NCBI GenBank assembly: GCA_017627015.1
Contig: JAGAHP010000006.1
Span: 1-64,000 of the forward strand
DNA: 64,000 nt
Reading direction: 5' to 3'
From: Bacilli bacterium
Lineage (GTDB): Bacteria; Bacillota_I; Bacilli_A; RF39; UBA660
Shown: positions 34,086-42,181 of the stretch, piece by piece
How the letters are laid out: each line of letters begins with the position of its first letter
How positions within the stretch are numbered: the first letter of the stretch is position 1
The notes under the pieces: model-generated
The model's database searches: none
What the model saw: the letters and a program-made list of their open reading frames with translations, nothing else
What the model was told of the DNA's origin: nothing
Made by a program: the position numbers and the translations under genes

Positions 34086-34478
34086 TTAAAAATCAAAACT
34101 ATGAGGAAGTAAATCTTCTATAGAATATTCTTCATAACTATCATCAGCATTTACTACAACTATTTTGAAATCTTTATCTACGTATTCACTCATAAATTGT
34201 CTACAATAACCACAAGGCATACATTTTTCTTTTACCTCTTCGTTCTTTTTTGCACCAACAATAGTAATAGATTTAAATTCTCTTTCTCCTTCTGATAAAG
34301 CTTTAACAAAAGCTGTTCTTTCAGCGCAAATTCCTTGTATACCATGATTTTCTATGTTTGAACCTGTATACACCTTACCTGATTTAGTTCTAAGTGCAGT
34401 TCCTACTTCAAAATTACTATATGGTGAACAAGCATTTAATCTTGCTTTTTTAGCTAATTCTATATCTTCTTTATACAT
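34086..34478 (-). CDS. cdd: Cytidine deaminase
   Basis: 130 residues with both zinc motifs: the CAERTAF His/Cys-Glu site (HIQGICAERTAFVKAL) and PCGYCRQF. It deaminates cytidine and deoxycytidine for pyrimidine salvage. Length is normal. It lies between the PEGA-like 95-residue gene and the DUF2716 gene, likely one transcript. Confidence 0.95.
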   Translation of the reverse strand: MYKEDIELAKKARLNACSPYSNFEVGTALRTKSGKVYTGSNIENHGIQGICAERTAFVKALSEGEREFKSITIVGAKKNEEVKEKCMPCGYCRQFMSEYVDKDFKIVVVNADDSYEEYSIEDLLPHSFDF

Positions 34479-34486
34479 AAATCCTC

Positions 34487-34774
34487 CTATATATACTTTA
34501 CTTCTTTAATATTTGGTCTAGCTGCGATTAATCCCATAGCAGCAGTTATTATTATTTCTACTTTATGATTCTTATCTAATGTTACTTCCTCTATTACATC
34601 TTTTTCAGTAGATTTTAATACTATTTTATGTACTCCTTTTTCTACAATACATTCAAATGATTTACCATTTGATAAAGATCCTATTTCTTTATCATCTACA
34701 TATAATTTAAATGGTATTGCAAATCCAAATACTTTTTTTAATCTTGTTACTTTAATAATATATTTATCTTCCAT
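34487..34774 (-). CDS. Hypothetical small beta-rich protein
   Basis: 95 residues, predicted beta-rich, with VYVDDKEIGSLSNGKSF-like spacing in the middle (YVDDKEIGSLSNGKSFEC). It is reminiscent of PEGA-type small domains that expose short basic loops. It ends in a partly hydrophobic stretch (IITAAMGLIAARP). No signal peptide. Starts inside the stop of the HD gene (11-base overlap). Confidence 0.6.
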   Translation of the reverse strand: MEDKYIIKVTRLKKVFGFAIPFKLYVDDKEIGSLSNGKSFECIVEKGVHKIVLKSTEKDVIEEVTLDKNHKVEIIITAAMGLIAARPNIKEVKYI

Positions 34775-35351
34775 TCATCTCTTCCCTTTCATAAATAAGT
34801 TTATATACTCTTTCTTGTTTTTCATATTCTTCTAATAAAAAATGGTATTTTTTATTTTGTGCGAGCAAATCAGCTTTTTTAAGTTTATATAATAATTCTA
34901 ATTCTTTTTTTGTAAATAAGAATACCATTTCATCTATACTATTATCATCTAATACTCCAAAATTTTTATCATGAAAATATATTAACTTTGAAATAGTATT
35001 TCTTTTTTTTATATCCATTTTTTCTTTATATGCATATTTTAAAAATATTTCTTTTGAAACTTTCCAGTGCCCATAGAAATGTCCTATTCCTAATGCATCT
35101 TCAGTATAAGTTTCAGGTTTTCCAATATCATGAAATAATGCACTTACTCTCAATATTTCATTTTTAGGAACATTATCAACAACATGAAGAGTATGTTCAT
35201 ATACATCGTATGGATGCCACTCATTATTTTGATTAAAACCTTTACATAGTTCTAATTTTGGAATTAATTTAAATATTTCTTTCTCATTATTTTTTATTTC
35301 TATACTTGGTTTTTCTATTTTTAATATTTCTGTTAAATCATCTACTTTCAT
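34764..35351 (-). CDS. HD-domain hydrolase (tRNA nucleotidyltransferase/YqeK-like)
   Basis: 195 residues with the HD metal motif: DVYEHTLHVVDNVP, then SALFHDIGKPET and later IYFHDKNFGVLDD. It resembles the HD half of CCA-adding enzymes and related phosphohydrolases. No polymerase domain is fused. Start chosen at ATG 35351 behind GAGGGATAAAT; the frame reaches further with no good site. It is the first gene of the operon. Confidence 0.82.
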   Translation of the reverse strand: MKVDDLTEILKIEKPSIEIKNNEKEIFKLIPKLELCKGFNQNNEWHPYDVYEHTLHVVDNVPKNEILRVSALFHDIGKPETYTEDALGIGHFYGHWKVSKEIFLKYAYKEKMDIKKRNTISKLIYFHDKNFGVLDDNSIDEMVFLFTKKELELLYKLKKADLLAQNKKYHFLLEEYEKQERVYKLIYEREEMNGR

Positions 35352-35371
35352 ATTTATCCCTCGCACGTATA

Positions 35372-35382
35372 ATTATACCACA
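35372..35382 (-). promoter_or_regulatory. Extended -10 promoter of the HD gene operon
   Basis: Minus strand TGTGGTATAAT right at the end of the U-tract of the ABC operon terminator. Confidence 0.65.
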
Positions 35383-35408
35383 AAAAAAGCAGAAATTAAT
35401 CTGCTTTA
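35382..35408 (-). terminator. Terminator of the second ABC-2 exporter operon
   Basis: Minus strand AAAGCAGA-TTAATT-TCTGCTTT followed by T; overlaps the last codons of the exporter gene. Confidence 0.75.
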
Positions 35409-36185
35409 AGAACCCGCACTATTATAGTGCTTCAATCCTATTTTAAATGACCATAAGCAAGGTACTAAAAATATTAGTACTAGTAATGGTGAAAACATAT
35501 ATAAGGTGTTATTTGTTTTATCTAAGAAATATAATAATGGATAATAATTTATAAATGCATATGGAATTATAAAAGTAAATATAAATACTATTCCTTTTCT
35601 ATATATTCCTATTGGATACTGTGCCATATATTTACCTCCATCAGTAAATACATTTTTTACTTCTAATCCTTGAAGTGTTATAAAACAATAAGATGATGTA
35701 AGAACAAATAATCCAAAGAATATTAGAATTGATGATATTAAACATAATATAAGTACTATTACTTTATTAATATTCCATACTATATCTAAATTAATTAAAG
35801 AAATTATAAGAACTATTACTGATTGAATAACTCTAAATATTTTAATAAAATCTACATCACTACATAATGTTTGAAAAAGTATTCCTCTAGGTCTAACTAA
35901 GAATCTATCTAAGCTTCCATTTATTATTAAATCCTCAAATTTATCTATTCCTCTAAAAAATGTTTCAGTAATTGAGTAACCAAATTGTATTATTGAAAAA
36001 CATAATAATACTTCATAAACAGTAAATCCTTTTATATTATTAAACTTACTAAATAACGCAACTATCATAAAATAATAAGTAAAGAATATAAATAATTGAC
36101 TTATACCATTTAATATAAATGAACCTTTATATTCTATTTGACTTTTAATACTTAGTTTAATACTTTGTATAAATAGTTTAACCAC
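35406..36185 (-). CDS. ABC-2 family exporter permease (set 2, second subunit)
   Basis: 259 residues, six membrane segments, and the coupling loop NGSLDRFLVRPRGILFQ (SLDxxLxxP). Same length and layout as 10883..11677 in set 1. It overlaps the other permease by 8 bases. Heterodimer partner with 36178..36984. Transport substrate unknown. Confidence 0.85.
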   Translation of the reverse strand: MVKLFIQSIKLSIKSQIEYKGSFILNGISQLFIFFTYYFMIVALFSKFNNIKGFTVYEVLLCFSIIQFGYSITETFFRGIDKFEDLIINGSLDRFLVRPRGILFQTLCSDVDFIKIFRVIQSVIVLIISLINLDIVWNINKVIVLILCLISSILIFFGLFVLTSSYCFITLQGLEVKNVFTDGGKYMAQYPIGIYRKGIVFIFTFIIPYAFINYYPLLYFLDKTNNTLYMFSPLLVLIFLVPCLWSFKIGLKHYNSAGS

Positions 36186-36984
36186 CCTGAATCACCGCCT
36201 TTTTTAAGGCATGTTTAGATAGTATTAAACCTATTACTAATATGATAATGATCCATATAAAACTACCTATTAACATATTCTTACCTGTTAAAACAGATAT
36301 ATCTCCTGAATATACTCTATATGGAAAATCACTTATATATCTAAATGGTAGTTTATATGCAATATTTTGTAAGAATTTAGGAAAGAATGGTAATGGTACT
36401 ATTCCACCCATAAATAAATCTGATATAACGTTATATGCACTAGACACTCCTCTAGCATCTAGAAAATACATAGTTAATAAATGCATAATCATTGATAACG
36501 CAGTTACTAGTAAACACGCAAATAATAACGAAATTATAAATATAATTAAACTAGTAATATTACTAGGCATAGATAATTTATATGGTTCTGGTAATAAGAA
36601 TCCTATTACTAATATAGGAATAGATCTTAAAAACGCTGCGACCATTCTATTTGCGATTAATTTAATATAAAATTTAAAATAAAAGTTTTGAGGTCTTATT
36701 AATTCATATGCTAGATTACCGTTCATTATCATTTCTAATAATTCATGGTCTTTAGTATATGGATAAGTTAAAGCAAAGAATGCTTGTTGTAACCATAAAT
36801 ATGTAACTATAGAAGATAAATTCATTGGAGGATTAACTCCTTTATTTGATTCATATAAGGCTAAATATACCATTATATAAACAAAACCAAAGAATAATTG
36901 TGTAGATATTCCTGCAAGAGCAGCTGCTCTATATTGAAAATTAGTTATCAATCTTAATTTAAATAAATTTAAATAAGATTTCAT
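36178..36984 (-). CDS. ABC-2 family exporter permease (set 2, first subunit)
   Basis: 268 residues, six membrane segments and coupling motif NGNLAYELIRPQNFYFKF (GxLxxxLxxP). The start overlaps the ATPase stop by 4 bases. Layout parallels 11661..12446. Confidence 0.85.
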   Translation of the reverse strand: MKSYLNLFKLRLITNFQYRAAALAGISTQLFFGFVYIMVYLALYESNKGVNPPMNLSSIVTYLWLQQAFFALTYPYTKDHELLEMIMNGNLAYELIRPQNFYFKFYIKLIANRMVAAFLRSIPILVIGFLLPEPYKLSMPSNITSLIIFIISLLFACLLVTALSMIMHLLTMYFLDARGVSSAYNVISDLFMGGIVPLPFFPKFLQNIAYKLPFRYISDFPYRVYSGDISVLTGKNMLIGSFIWIIIILVIGLILSKHALKKAVIQGG

Positions 36985-37967
36985 ATTTTATAGTCTTCGT
37001 ATAGTTTTAAAATAATATCATCTATTTGTTCATTATCTATATCTAAATCAGTTATATGATATTTGGATAAAGTGTTTACTACTTTAGATACAGATATAAT
37101 ATTAGAATCTATTATTAAACTATATCCTCCATCTATTTTTTTCTTACTTATAATTCCTTTTAATTTAGTGTCTTTAATAGTATCATTTGTTTTAACTATT
37201 ATACTTTTATAACTTCCATATTCTGTTTTTAATTTTTTAAGTGAGCCGTCATATAGTATTTTACCCTTACCTATTAATATAATTCTTTTAGCAAGAGCAT
37301 CAATATCCATCATATCGTGAGTAGTTAAAATAACAGTTACTTTTCTTTCTTTATTTATTTTTAAAATAAAGTCTCTAACTATTTTTTTACTCACAGCATC
37401 TAAACCAATTGTTGGTTCATCAAGAAATAATATCTTTGGTTCATGAAGAAGTGATGCGCATATTTCACATCTCATTCTTTCTCCTAAACTAAGAGATCTA
37501 ACGGGTTTCTTGATAATTTCTTCAATATTTAGAAGTTTAATAAGTTCCTTTTTATTCTTTTGATACTTTTCATCACTTAACTTATAGATATCCTTAAGTA
37601 GATCAAATGTATCCTCCGCAGGTATATCCCAAGCTAATTGACTTCTTTGCCCGAAAACAACACCTATATTAGAAACATATTTCCTACGATCTTTAAATGG
37701 ATTAAATCCATTTACTTTAATGTTTCCAGCGGTTGGTAATAAAATTCCACTAAGCATCTTGATAGTAGTACTTTTTCCTGCACCATTTGGACCTATATAA
37801 CCAACAATTTCACCCTTTTCAATAGAAAATGATATGTCTTTAACAGCATCGACATATACATAATCTCTTTTAAAAAATGACTTTAAAGCTGAACGTAAAC
37901 CACTAGAACGTTTACTCACTTTAAAGGTTTTACTTATGCCATCAACAACGATGTATGACATTTTCAC
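36981..37967 (-). CDS. ABC exporter ATP-binding protein (set 2)
   Basis: 328 residues with Walker A GPNGAGKSTT, signature LSLGERMRCE, Walker B ILFLDEPTIGLD and H-loop LTTHD. It shares layout and motifs with the ATPase at 12443..13423, so the two exporters look like distant paralogues. It leads a three-gene operon with its own promoter. Confidence 0.93.
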   Translation of the reverse strand: MKMSYIVVDGISKTFKVSKRSSGLRSALKSFFKRDYVYVDAVKDISFSIEKGEIVGYIGPNGAGKSTTIKMLSGILLPTAGNIKVNGFNPFKDRRKYVSNIGVVFGQRSQLAWDIPAEDTFDLLKDIYKLSDEKYQKNKKELIKLLNIEEIIKKPVRSLSLGERMRCEICASLLHEPKILFLDEPTIGLDAVSKKIVRDFILKINKERKVTVILTTHDMMDIDALAKRIILIGKGKILYDGSLKKLKTEYGSYKSIIVKTNDTIKDTKLKGIISKKKIDGGYSLIIDSNIISVSKVVNTLSKYHITDLDIDNEQIDDIILKLYEDYKI

Positions 37968-37984
37968 TCCTTTCTAGCACACGC

Positions 37985-38029
37985 AAAAAACACATTTTTC
38001 TCGATTTTATAAATCATTCAAAAATGTGT
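37985..38029 (-). terminator. Hairpin terminator overlapping the ABC promoter
   Basis: Minus strand ACACATTTTT / AAAAATGTGT with a 20-base loop and six T. It lies across the ABC-2 promoter (38004-38032) and could both stop incoming transcripts and fold the start of the exporter message. Confidence 0.55.
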
Positions 38030-38032
38030 CAA
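38004..38032 (-). promoter_or_regulatory. Promoter of the second ABC-2 exporter operon
   Basis: Minus strand TTGACA, 17-base spacer, TAAAAT; 37 bases before the ATPase start. Confidence 0.7.
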
Positions 38033-38067
38033 TAATTCGTCCGCTAAAATGATAATATCAAATTTAT

Positions 38068-38178
38068 TTATCTATGTAAAGACTTTTTTAATTTTTTTAT
38101 AATACTTAATTTCTTTTTACCTATTTCGTTATTCTTTTCTTCATTTTTTTCTTTTTCTATATTATTTATTGAGTTCAT
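38068..38178 (-). CDS. 36-codon small basic ORF
   Basis: The ORF has its own good ribosome site (AAAGGAGAAATAAT) and a -10 box TATAAT (38201-38206) following a terminator. The peptide starts MNSINNIEKEKNEEKNNEI and ends KKLSIIKKLKKSLHR, a charged, coil-like sequence with no hydrophobic segment. It lies between the PHP gene and the second ABC exporter promoter. It may be a small protein or noise; presence of all initiation signals favours the former. Confidence 0.45.
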   Translation of the reverse strand: MNSINNIEKEKNEEKNNEIGKKKLSIIKKLKKSLHR

Positions 38179-38200
38179 ATTATTTCTCCTTTATTACTCG

Positions 38201-38206
38201 ATTATA
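38201..38206 (-). promoter_or_regulatory. -10 box for the 36-codon ORF
   Basis: Minus strand TATAAT (AGATATATAAT) directly behind the U-tract of the PHP gene terminator; no convincing -35. Confidence 0.4.
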
Positions 38207-38211
38207 TATCT

Positions 38212-38245
38212 AAAAAAAATAATAACATTATTCAATAATGTTATT
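38212..38245 (-). terminator. Terminator of the PHP gene
   Basis: Minus strand AATAACATTATT / AATAATGTTATT stem with a T run; overlaps the PHP gene's last codons. Confidence 0.75.
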
Positions 38246-39118
38246 TATTATTTCTTCTAATTCTTGATTAGATATATCTATATCCCAATTTACAAAACCT
38301 ATTTCTGGTCTTAAACCATCTTTTTTATGAAAATCAGAACCTATAGTTACAAACTTATTATTCTTTTTAGCAAACTCTTTCCATTTTTCTACTTCATCTA
38401 CTCTATTATCATTTCTATCCACATAATGATAGTATGCCTCTATTCCATCAGGATTCATATCATCTACTATTTCTTGAACATCTTTTATTTCTAAATCATC
38501 TTCATACTTAAAACCAACTGGATGAGCAAGTACTGCTTTTCCACCAGCTTTTCTAATTACTTCTGCCGCTACTTTTGGAGTTACTGTATTTTTTAATACG
38601 TAAGCAGGACATCCCTCATTCATAATAGTTTCAATGAATTCTCCTTTATTTGGAATATGATTAAATGTTTTTAATAATAATTCTTTATTCTCTATATTTG
38701 ATACAACATCTTCTGCGATATGCGCTTTAGTAACAGCATCAACTTTATCTAATTCTTCAATATTTACTTTATACCCTATTTTATTTAGTGCTTTAGAAAC
38801 ATCGTGTAAATAAATATGTCTAGAGTTTCTTAATTTATATAAAGTATCTTTTAATTCTTCATTATTTATATCAATATTATAACCTAAAACATGAACTCCT
38901 ACTTTATCTTTAGTAGATATTTCTACGCCCTTTATTAAATTTATACCATTTTCTTTAGCGTATTCTATTAATTCTTTTGTATATGCTTCAATGGTATCGT
39001 GATCAGCTATACAAATTGTATCTACACCATTTTCTTTTGCAGTATCAATGATTTCTTTTGGTGTTAAAACCCCATCAGATAAATTTGAATGCATGTGTAA
39101 ATCTATTCTTCTCTCCAT
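38228..39118 (-). CDS. PHP-domain phosphoesterase
   Basis: 296 residues with the PHP metal ligands: RIDLHMHSNLSDGVLTP, CIADHDTIEAY, GVEISTKDKVGVHVLGYN and GSDFHKKDG near the end. Related to YciV/RnaAM-type oligonucleotide or nucleoside 3',5'-bisphosphate phosphatases. The start overlaps the stop of the zinc-ribbon gene by 16 bases, so the two are coupled. Confidence 0.9.
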   Translation of the reverse strand: MERRIDLHMHSNLSDGVLTPKEIIDTAKENGVDTICIADHDTIEAYTKELIEYAKENGINLIKGVEISTKDKVGVHVLGYNIDINNEELKDTLYKLRNSRHIYLHDVSKALNKIGYKVNIEELDKVDAVTKAHIAEDVVSNIENKELLLKTFNHIPNKGEFIETIMNEGCPAYVLKNTVTPKVAAEVIRKAGGKAVLAHPVGFKYEDDLEIKDVQEIVDDMNPDGIEAYYHYVDRNDNRVDEVEKWKEFAKKNNKFVTIGSDFHKKDGLRPEIGFVNWDIDISNQELEEIINNIIE

Positions 39119-40059
39119 AAATTAATCCTTTCATTAAATCTTTTTGATATTGTTAAATTTTTATATCTTCTTGGTAGCGAAGAAGGACCAGTTAATAATA
39201 CTATATCTTCAATTTCTTCATTTGAATATTTACTAACTAATTCTTTTCTCGTTTCTTTTAAAACATTTAATAAATTACTTTCAAAATTATATTCGGTTAA
39301 TGAAAAAATATAATCAAACACAAAATTTATTGCCTGATCATCAATTTGCCATACTTTTCTTAATGAATATGGTAATGTAGGTAGAAATGGAATAATACCT
39401 TGTTTATATGTTGAATCAATTTTTGGAACTACTCCCTTCATTAATTCTATTAATTCACTATAAGAAAATAAATGTGTATCAATTGGAATATATTTTTTAG
39501 GCATTATACCTTTATCTAAATCAGATGCTATTTCAAAAACATCACTTATTGTTTTAACTGGATCAACATCTGAAGTTTCTATTCCAAATTTGTTAAACTG
39601 CTCTATAATCTTTTTCTTGGTAATTTCTTCATATCCATCTTCTACAACCATACAAAAATCCATATCAGGCAATCTATTAATTACTTTTCTAGGTTTTATT
39701 TCCATAGGAACTGTAGGACACTTATAACAAATGGTTTTTAAATTTGGCATATTATCACTACTATTTTCTAAGCACTTTTCACATAACCATATTTTATTAT
39801 TAGAATTACATTCTATATAATCAATTAATAATTGATTATTATACCTAAATTGTTCTTCAACTATTGGTAATTCACCTTCTAAATTATGTCCAAGTGCATA
39901 ATATGGGTAACCTAGACCAAAGGTTCCTTTATGACCAGAAATATTTGAAAATATATTATTCACTAAATCTATATACTTTAATAAGTATTCTTTTTTTAAT
40001 TCTTTTTCAGCAGATTCATACATATTTGATGCTTCTACTGCTTTATTAATCGTATTCAT
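39103..40059 (-). CDS. Hypothetical protein with CxxC-CxxC zinc ribbon
   Basis: 318 residues, cytoplasmic. A treble zinc motif lies at about 96-117: CEKCLEN and CYKCPT separated by about 16 residues. The segment PDMDFCMVVEDGYEEI and the C-terminal helical half have no family I can name. It is translated with the PHP phosphoesterase, so a shared nucleic-acid or nucleotide job is possible. Unknown function. Confidence 0.65.
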   Translation of the reverse strand: MNTINKAVEASNMYESAEKELKKEYLLKYIDLVNNIFSNISGHKGTFGLGYPYYALGHNLEGELPIVEEQFRYNNQLLIDYIECNSNNKIWLCEKCLENSSDNMPNLKTICYKCPTVPMEIKPRKVINRLPDMDFCMVVEDGYEEITKKKIIEQFNKFGIETSDVDPVKTISDVFEIASDLDKGIMPKKYIPIDTHLFSYSELIELMKGVVPKIDSTYKQGIIPFLPTLPYSLRKVWQIDDQAINFVFDYIFSLTEYNFESNLLNVLKETRKELVSKYSNEEIEDIVLLTGPSSLPRRYKNLTISKRFNERINLWREE

Positions 40060-40086
40060 ATTTACCCCCCCTATTTTTAATTAAGA

Positions 40087-40401
40087 TTATTTAACTGTCT
40101 CATCTATCCAATCTAAGAATTCTTTACTTGCATCATCTATTTTTACAGATGTTATTTCTGCGACATAGTAATCATGATTCTTTTTGATTTCATATTCTAT
40201 TTCTTTAAAATGTTCTTTTTTAGTTCTAAAATCAATTAAGTATTCTTTTTCAGATTCTAATTTATTATCCCACCAATACTTTGATTCTACTTCTTGTAGA
40301 TGAGAACCTGATACTAAGTGCTTTTCTAATAAACTGTTAATTATTTTATCTGCTACTTCTCTTTTATTGCATAAAGTAGTAACAATAATATATTCTTCCA
40401 T
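40087..40401 (-). CDS. cutA: CutA1-like divalent ion tolerance protein
   Basis: 104 residues with the CutA fold marks: YIIVTTLCNKREVADKIINSLL at the start, HLQEVESKYWWDNKLE and the closing AEITSVKIDDASKEFLDWI. The protein forms trimers and binds divalent metals. Start chosen at ATG 40401 with AGGTTAAAT upstream, giving a frame that ends at the lepB stop. Confidence 0.9.
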   Translation of the reverse strand: MEEYIIVTTLCNKREVADKIINSLLEKHLVSGSHLQEVESKYWWDNKLESEKEYLIDFRTKKEHFKEIEYEIKKNHDYYVAEITSVKIDDASKEFLDWIDETVK

Positions 40402-40402
40402 T

Positions 40403-40930
40403 TTATTTAACCTTTCCAAATTTTGTAAATGGCCATATTCTTAAATTTACTTTACCTAAAATTTGTTCCCTTCTAATAAAACCTACTTCTTCGTATCTAC
40501 TATCTGCTGAAATAGCTCTATTATCTCCAACTACAAAATAACCATTACCAGGTAATTTTTCCATACCCATTTTTTCTTCAAAATCATAATCATCTGCTTT
40601 AGAAGAACCGTAATTTTCTTTTAATTCTTTACCATTAATATAGAACTTATTATTCTTTATATCAACTTTTTCATTTGGTAAACCAATTACTCTTTTAATT
40701 AATTTTTTATTATTTATTTTTACTACTACTATATCAAATCTTTTTATATCATTTCTTCTATAAGTTATTTTATTAAGTATTAATATTTGACCTTGCGCTA
40801 ATGTTGTATCCATAGATGGACCATCAACTCTAACAGGATCAAAAATAAATACTCTAATTAATATTACAACTAATATAATTAATACATAACTCATTATTTC
40901 TTTAAACTTTTCGTTCTTTAAAATATCCAT
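40403..40930 (-). CDS. lepB: Signal peptidase I
   Basis: 175 residues with one N-terminal membrane segment (about 12-32). The catalytic serine lies in VDGPSMDTTL (about S38) and the general-base lysine in KKLIKRVIG (about 76-82), followed by PGNGYFVVGDNRAISADSRYE. It removes signal peptides of secreted proteins. Located downstream of rplS as in many Bacillota; conserved order. Confidence 0.95.
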   Translation of the reverse strand: MDILKNEKFKEIMSYVLIILVVILIRVFIFDPVRVDGPSMDTTLAQGQILILNKITYRRNDIKRFDIVVVKINNKKLIKRVIGLPNEKVDIKNNKFYINGKELKENYGSSKADDYDFEEKMGMEKLPGNGYFVVGDNRAISADSRYEEVGFIRREQILGKVNLRIWPFTKFGKVK

Positions 40931-40947
40931 AATTACACTCCTTTTAA

Positions 40948-40982
40948 AGCAAAAAAGGACCTAGAATAACCAAGCCCTATTT
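40948..40982 (-). terminator. Putative weak terminator between rplS and lepB
   Basis: Minus strand GGGCTTGG / CTAGGTCC stem, with three wobble pairs, followed by a T run. Confidence 0.45.
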
Positions 40983-40984
40983 CA

Positions 40985-41344
40985 CTATTTTTCTTCTTTA
41001 ACGTTTTTGTTTCTTTCTGGTATTCTGTAGTTAGCAATTTTATCTCTTAAGAATCTTAATTTAGCTCTTCTAACTTTACCTTTTCTAACAACTGTAATCT
41101 TGTCAATCTTAGGTGAGTTAACTGGAAAAATTCTTTCTACACCAATACCAGCAGATTTTTTTCTTACTGTGAAAGTTTCAGAAACTCCTCCACCTTTTCT
41201 TTCAGTACAAACACCTTCAAAGGCTTGGATTCTTTCTTTATTACCTTCAATAATTCTAACATCTACTCTTAAAGTATCTCCTACTCTAAATTCAGGAACG
41301 TTAGGATTAATTTGTTTTTGTGTAATTTCTCTTATAATATCCAT
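40985..41344 (-). CDS. rplS: Ribosomal protein L19
   Basis: 119 residues. The L19 pattern is clear: [27 protein letters not shown], then [32 protein letters not shown] and GKVRRAKL. Start at ATG 41344 behind GGAAG; a longer frame would run into the leader. The gene is controlled by a leader RNA that looks like the L19 leader and has its own promoter. Confidence 0.96.
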   Translation of the reverse strand: MDIIREITQKQINPNVPEFRVGDTLRVDVRIIEGNKERIQAFEGVCTERKGGGVSETFTVRKKSAGIGVERIFPVNSPKIDKITVVRKGKVRRAKLRFLRDKIANYRIPERNKNVKEEK

Positions 41345-41369
41345 AATATACTTCCTTTCTCTAATTATA

Positions 41370-41410
41370 TAACCAGCAATCATTATCACGGTAAGCGGAT
41401 TGCTTTTTCA
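41370..41410 (-). promoter_or_regulatory. L19 leader RNA element
   Basis: The rplS leader forms GCAATC / GATTGC around CGCTTACCGTGATAAT. This matches what I recall of the Rfam L19 leader, including the GCAATCCGCT core. It is thought to mediate autoregulation by L19. Confidence 0.65.
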
Positions 41411-41420
41411 AACATAAACA

Positions 41421-41449
41421 ATACTAACACAAAAATCATTAAAATGCAA
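41421..41449 (-). promoter_or_regulatory. Promoter of rplS
   Basis: Minus strand TTGCAT, 17-base spacer, TAGTAT; about 70 bases before the rplS ATG, leaving room for the L19 leader. Confidence 0.65.
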
Positions 41450-41453
41450 TATT

Positions 41454-42158
41454 TTATTGATTATTTCTTAGATCTAACACTTTTTTTCTAGTGTAATTTG
41501 CTAATTCTTGTGCACTCATCTTCTTATCAGTTATTTCACTTGGTTTAAAAGATTCACCAAAAATAACTTTAACACCCTTTTTCGGTACAATTAATCTACC
41601 AATTCTTTTAAAGTCTTTATAATCGATATATGTAGGTACAATTAAGGTATCGTGTTTTTTAGCAGCTATAAATCCACCTTTTTTAAATTCCTTAATATCA
41701 CCTTCACCATAACTACATTCTCCTTCTGGAAATAGTATTAAACCTCTTGTACTTATAGCCTTTTCCATATCTTCTAATTGTTTTTTCATTATTTTTAAAT
41801 CTTCAGTTTTTCTATCTATTAACACTGAACCAATAGCTTCAATATATTGATTTATTATTCTATTATCGATTAATTCTTTAGCTGCCGCAAATGGTAATGG
41901 CTTATCAATAGAATAACATAAAGCTGCAATATCAAAAAAACCAACATGGTTTGAAGTAACTAAAATAGGATCAGATGACTCTACATTTTCTTTTCCTTGA
42001 ATCTCAAAATCTATTTTAGCTGATTTAATAATATCTTCACTAACATTTTGACTTACTTTATAATCATGAATTGGATCATTATGTACCAAATTCTTTTTAT
42101 AATGATTAAAAATATTTATTGCATTTAATGTAAAGTATAGTGAATTAACATAAGCCAT
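41454..42158 (-). CDS. plsC: PlsC-like 1-acylglycerol-3-phosphate acyltransferase
   Basis: 234 residues, single PlsC domain. Motif I is VTSNHVGFFDIAAL (NHX4D), then the FPEGECSYGEG block and IVPTYIDYK. It should add the sn-2 acyl chain to lysophosphatidate. A second PlsC is fused in the 2666 gene. ATG 42158 has GGGGGTG upstream, and the extra codons before it are not part of the gene. It follows the glycosyltransferase by 24 bases. Confidence 0.88.
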   Translation of the reverse strand: MAYVNSLYFTLNAINIFNHYKKNLVHNDPIHDYKVSQNVSEDIIKSAKIDFEIQGKENVESSDPILVTSNHVGFFDIAALCYSIDKPLPFAAAKELIDNRIINQYIEAIGSVLIDRKTEDLKIMKKQLEDMEKAISTRGLILFPEGECSYGEGDIKEFKKGGFIAAKKHDTLIVPTYIDYKDFKRIGRLIVPKKGVKVIFGESFKPSEITDKKMSAQELANYTRKKVLDLRNNQ

Positions 42159-42181
42159 TTTGCACACCCCCTTTTGCAAAA

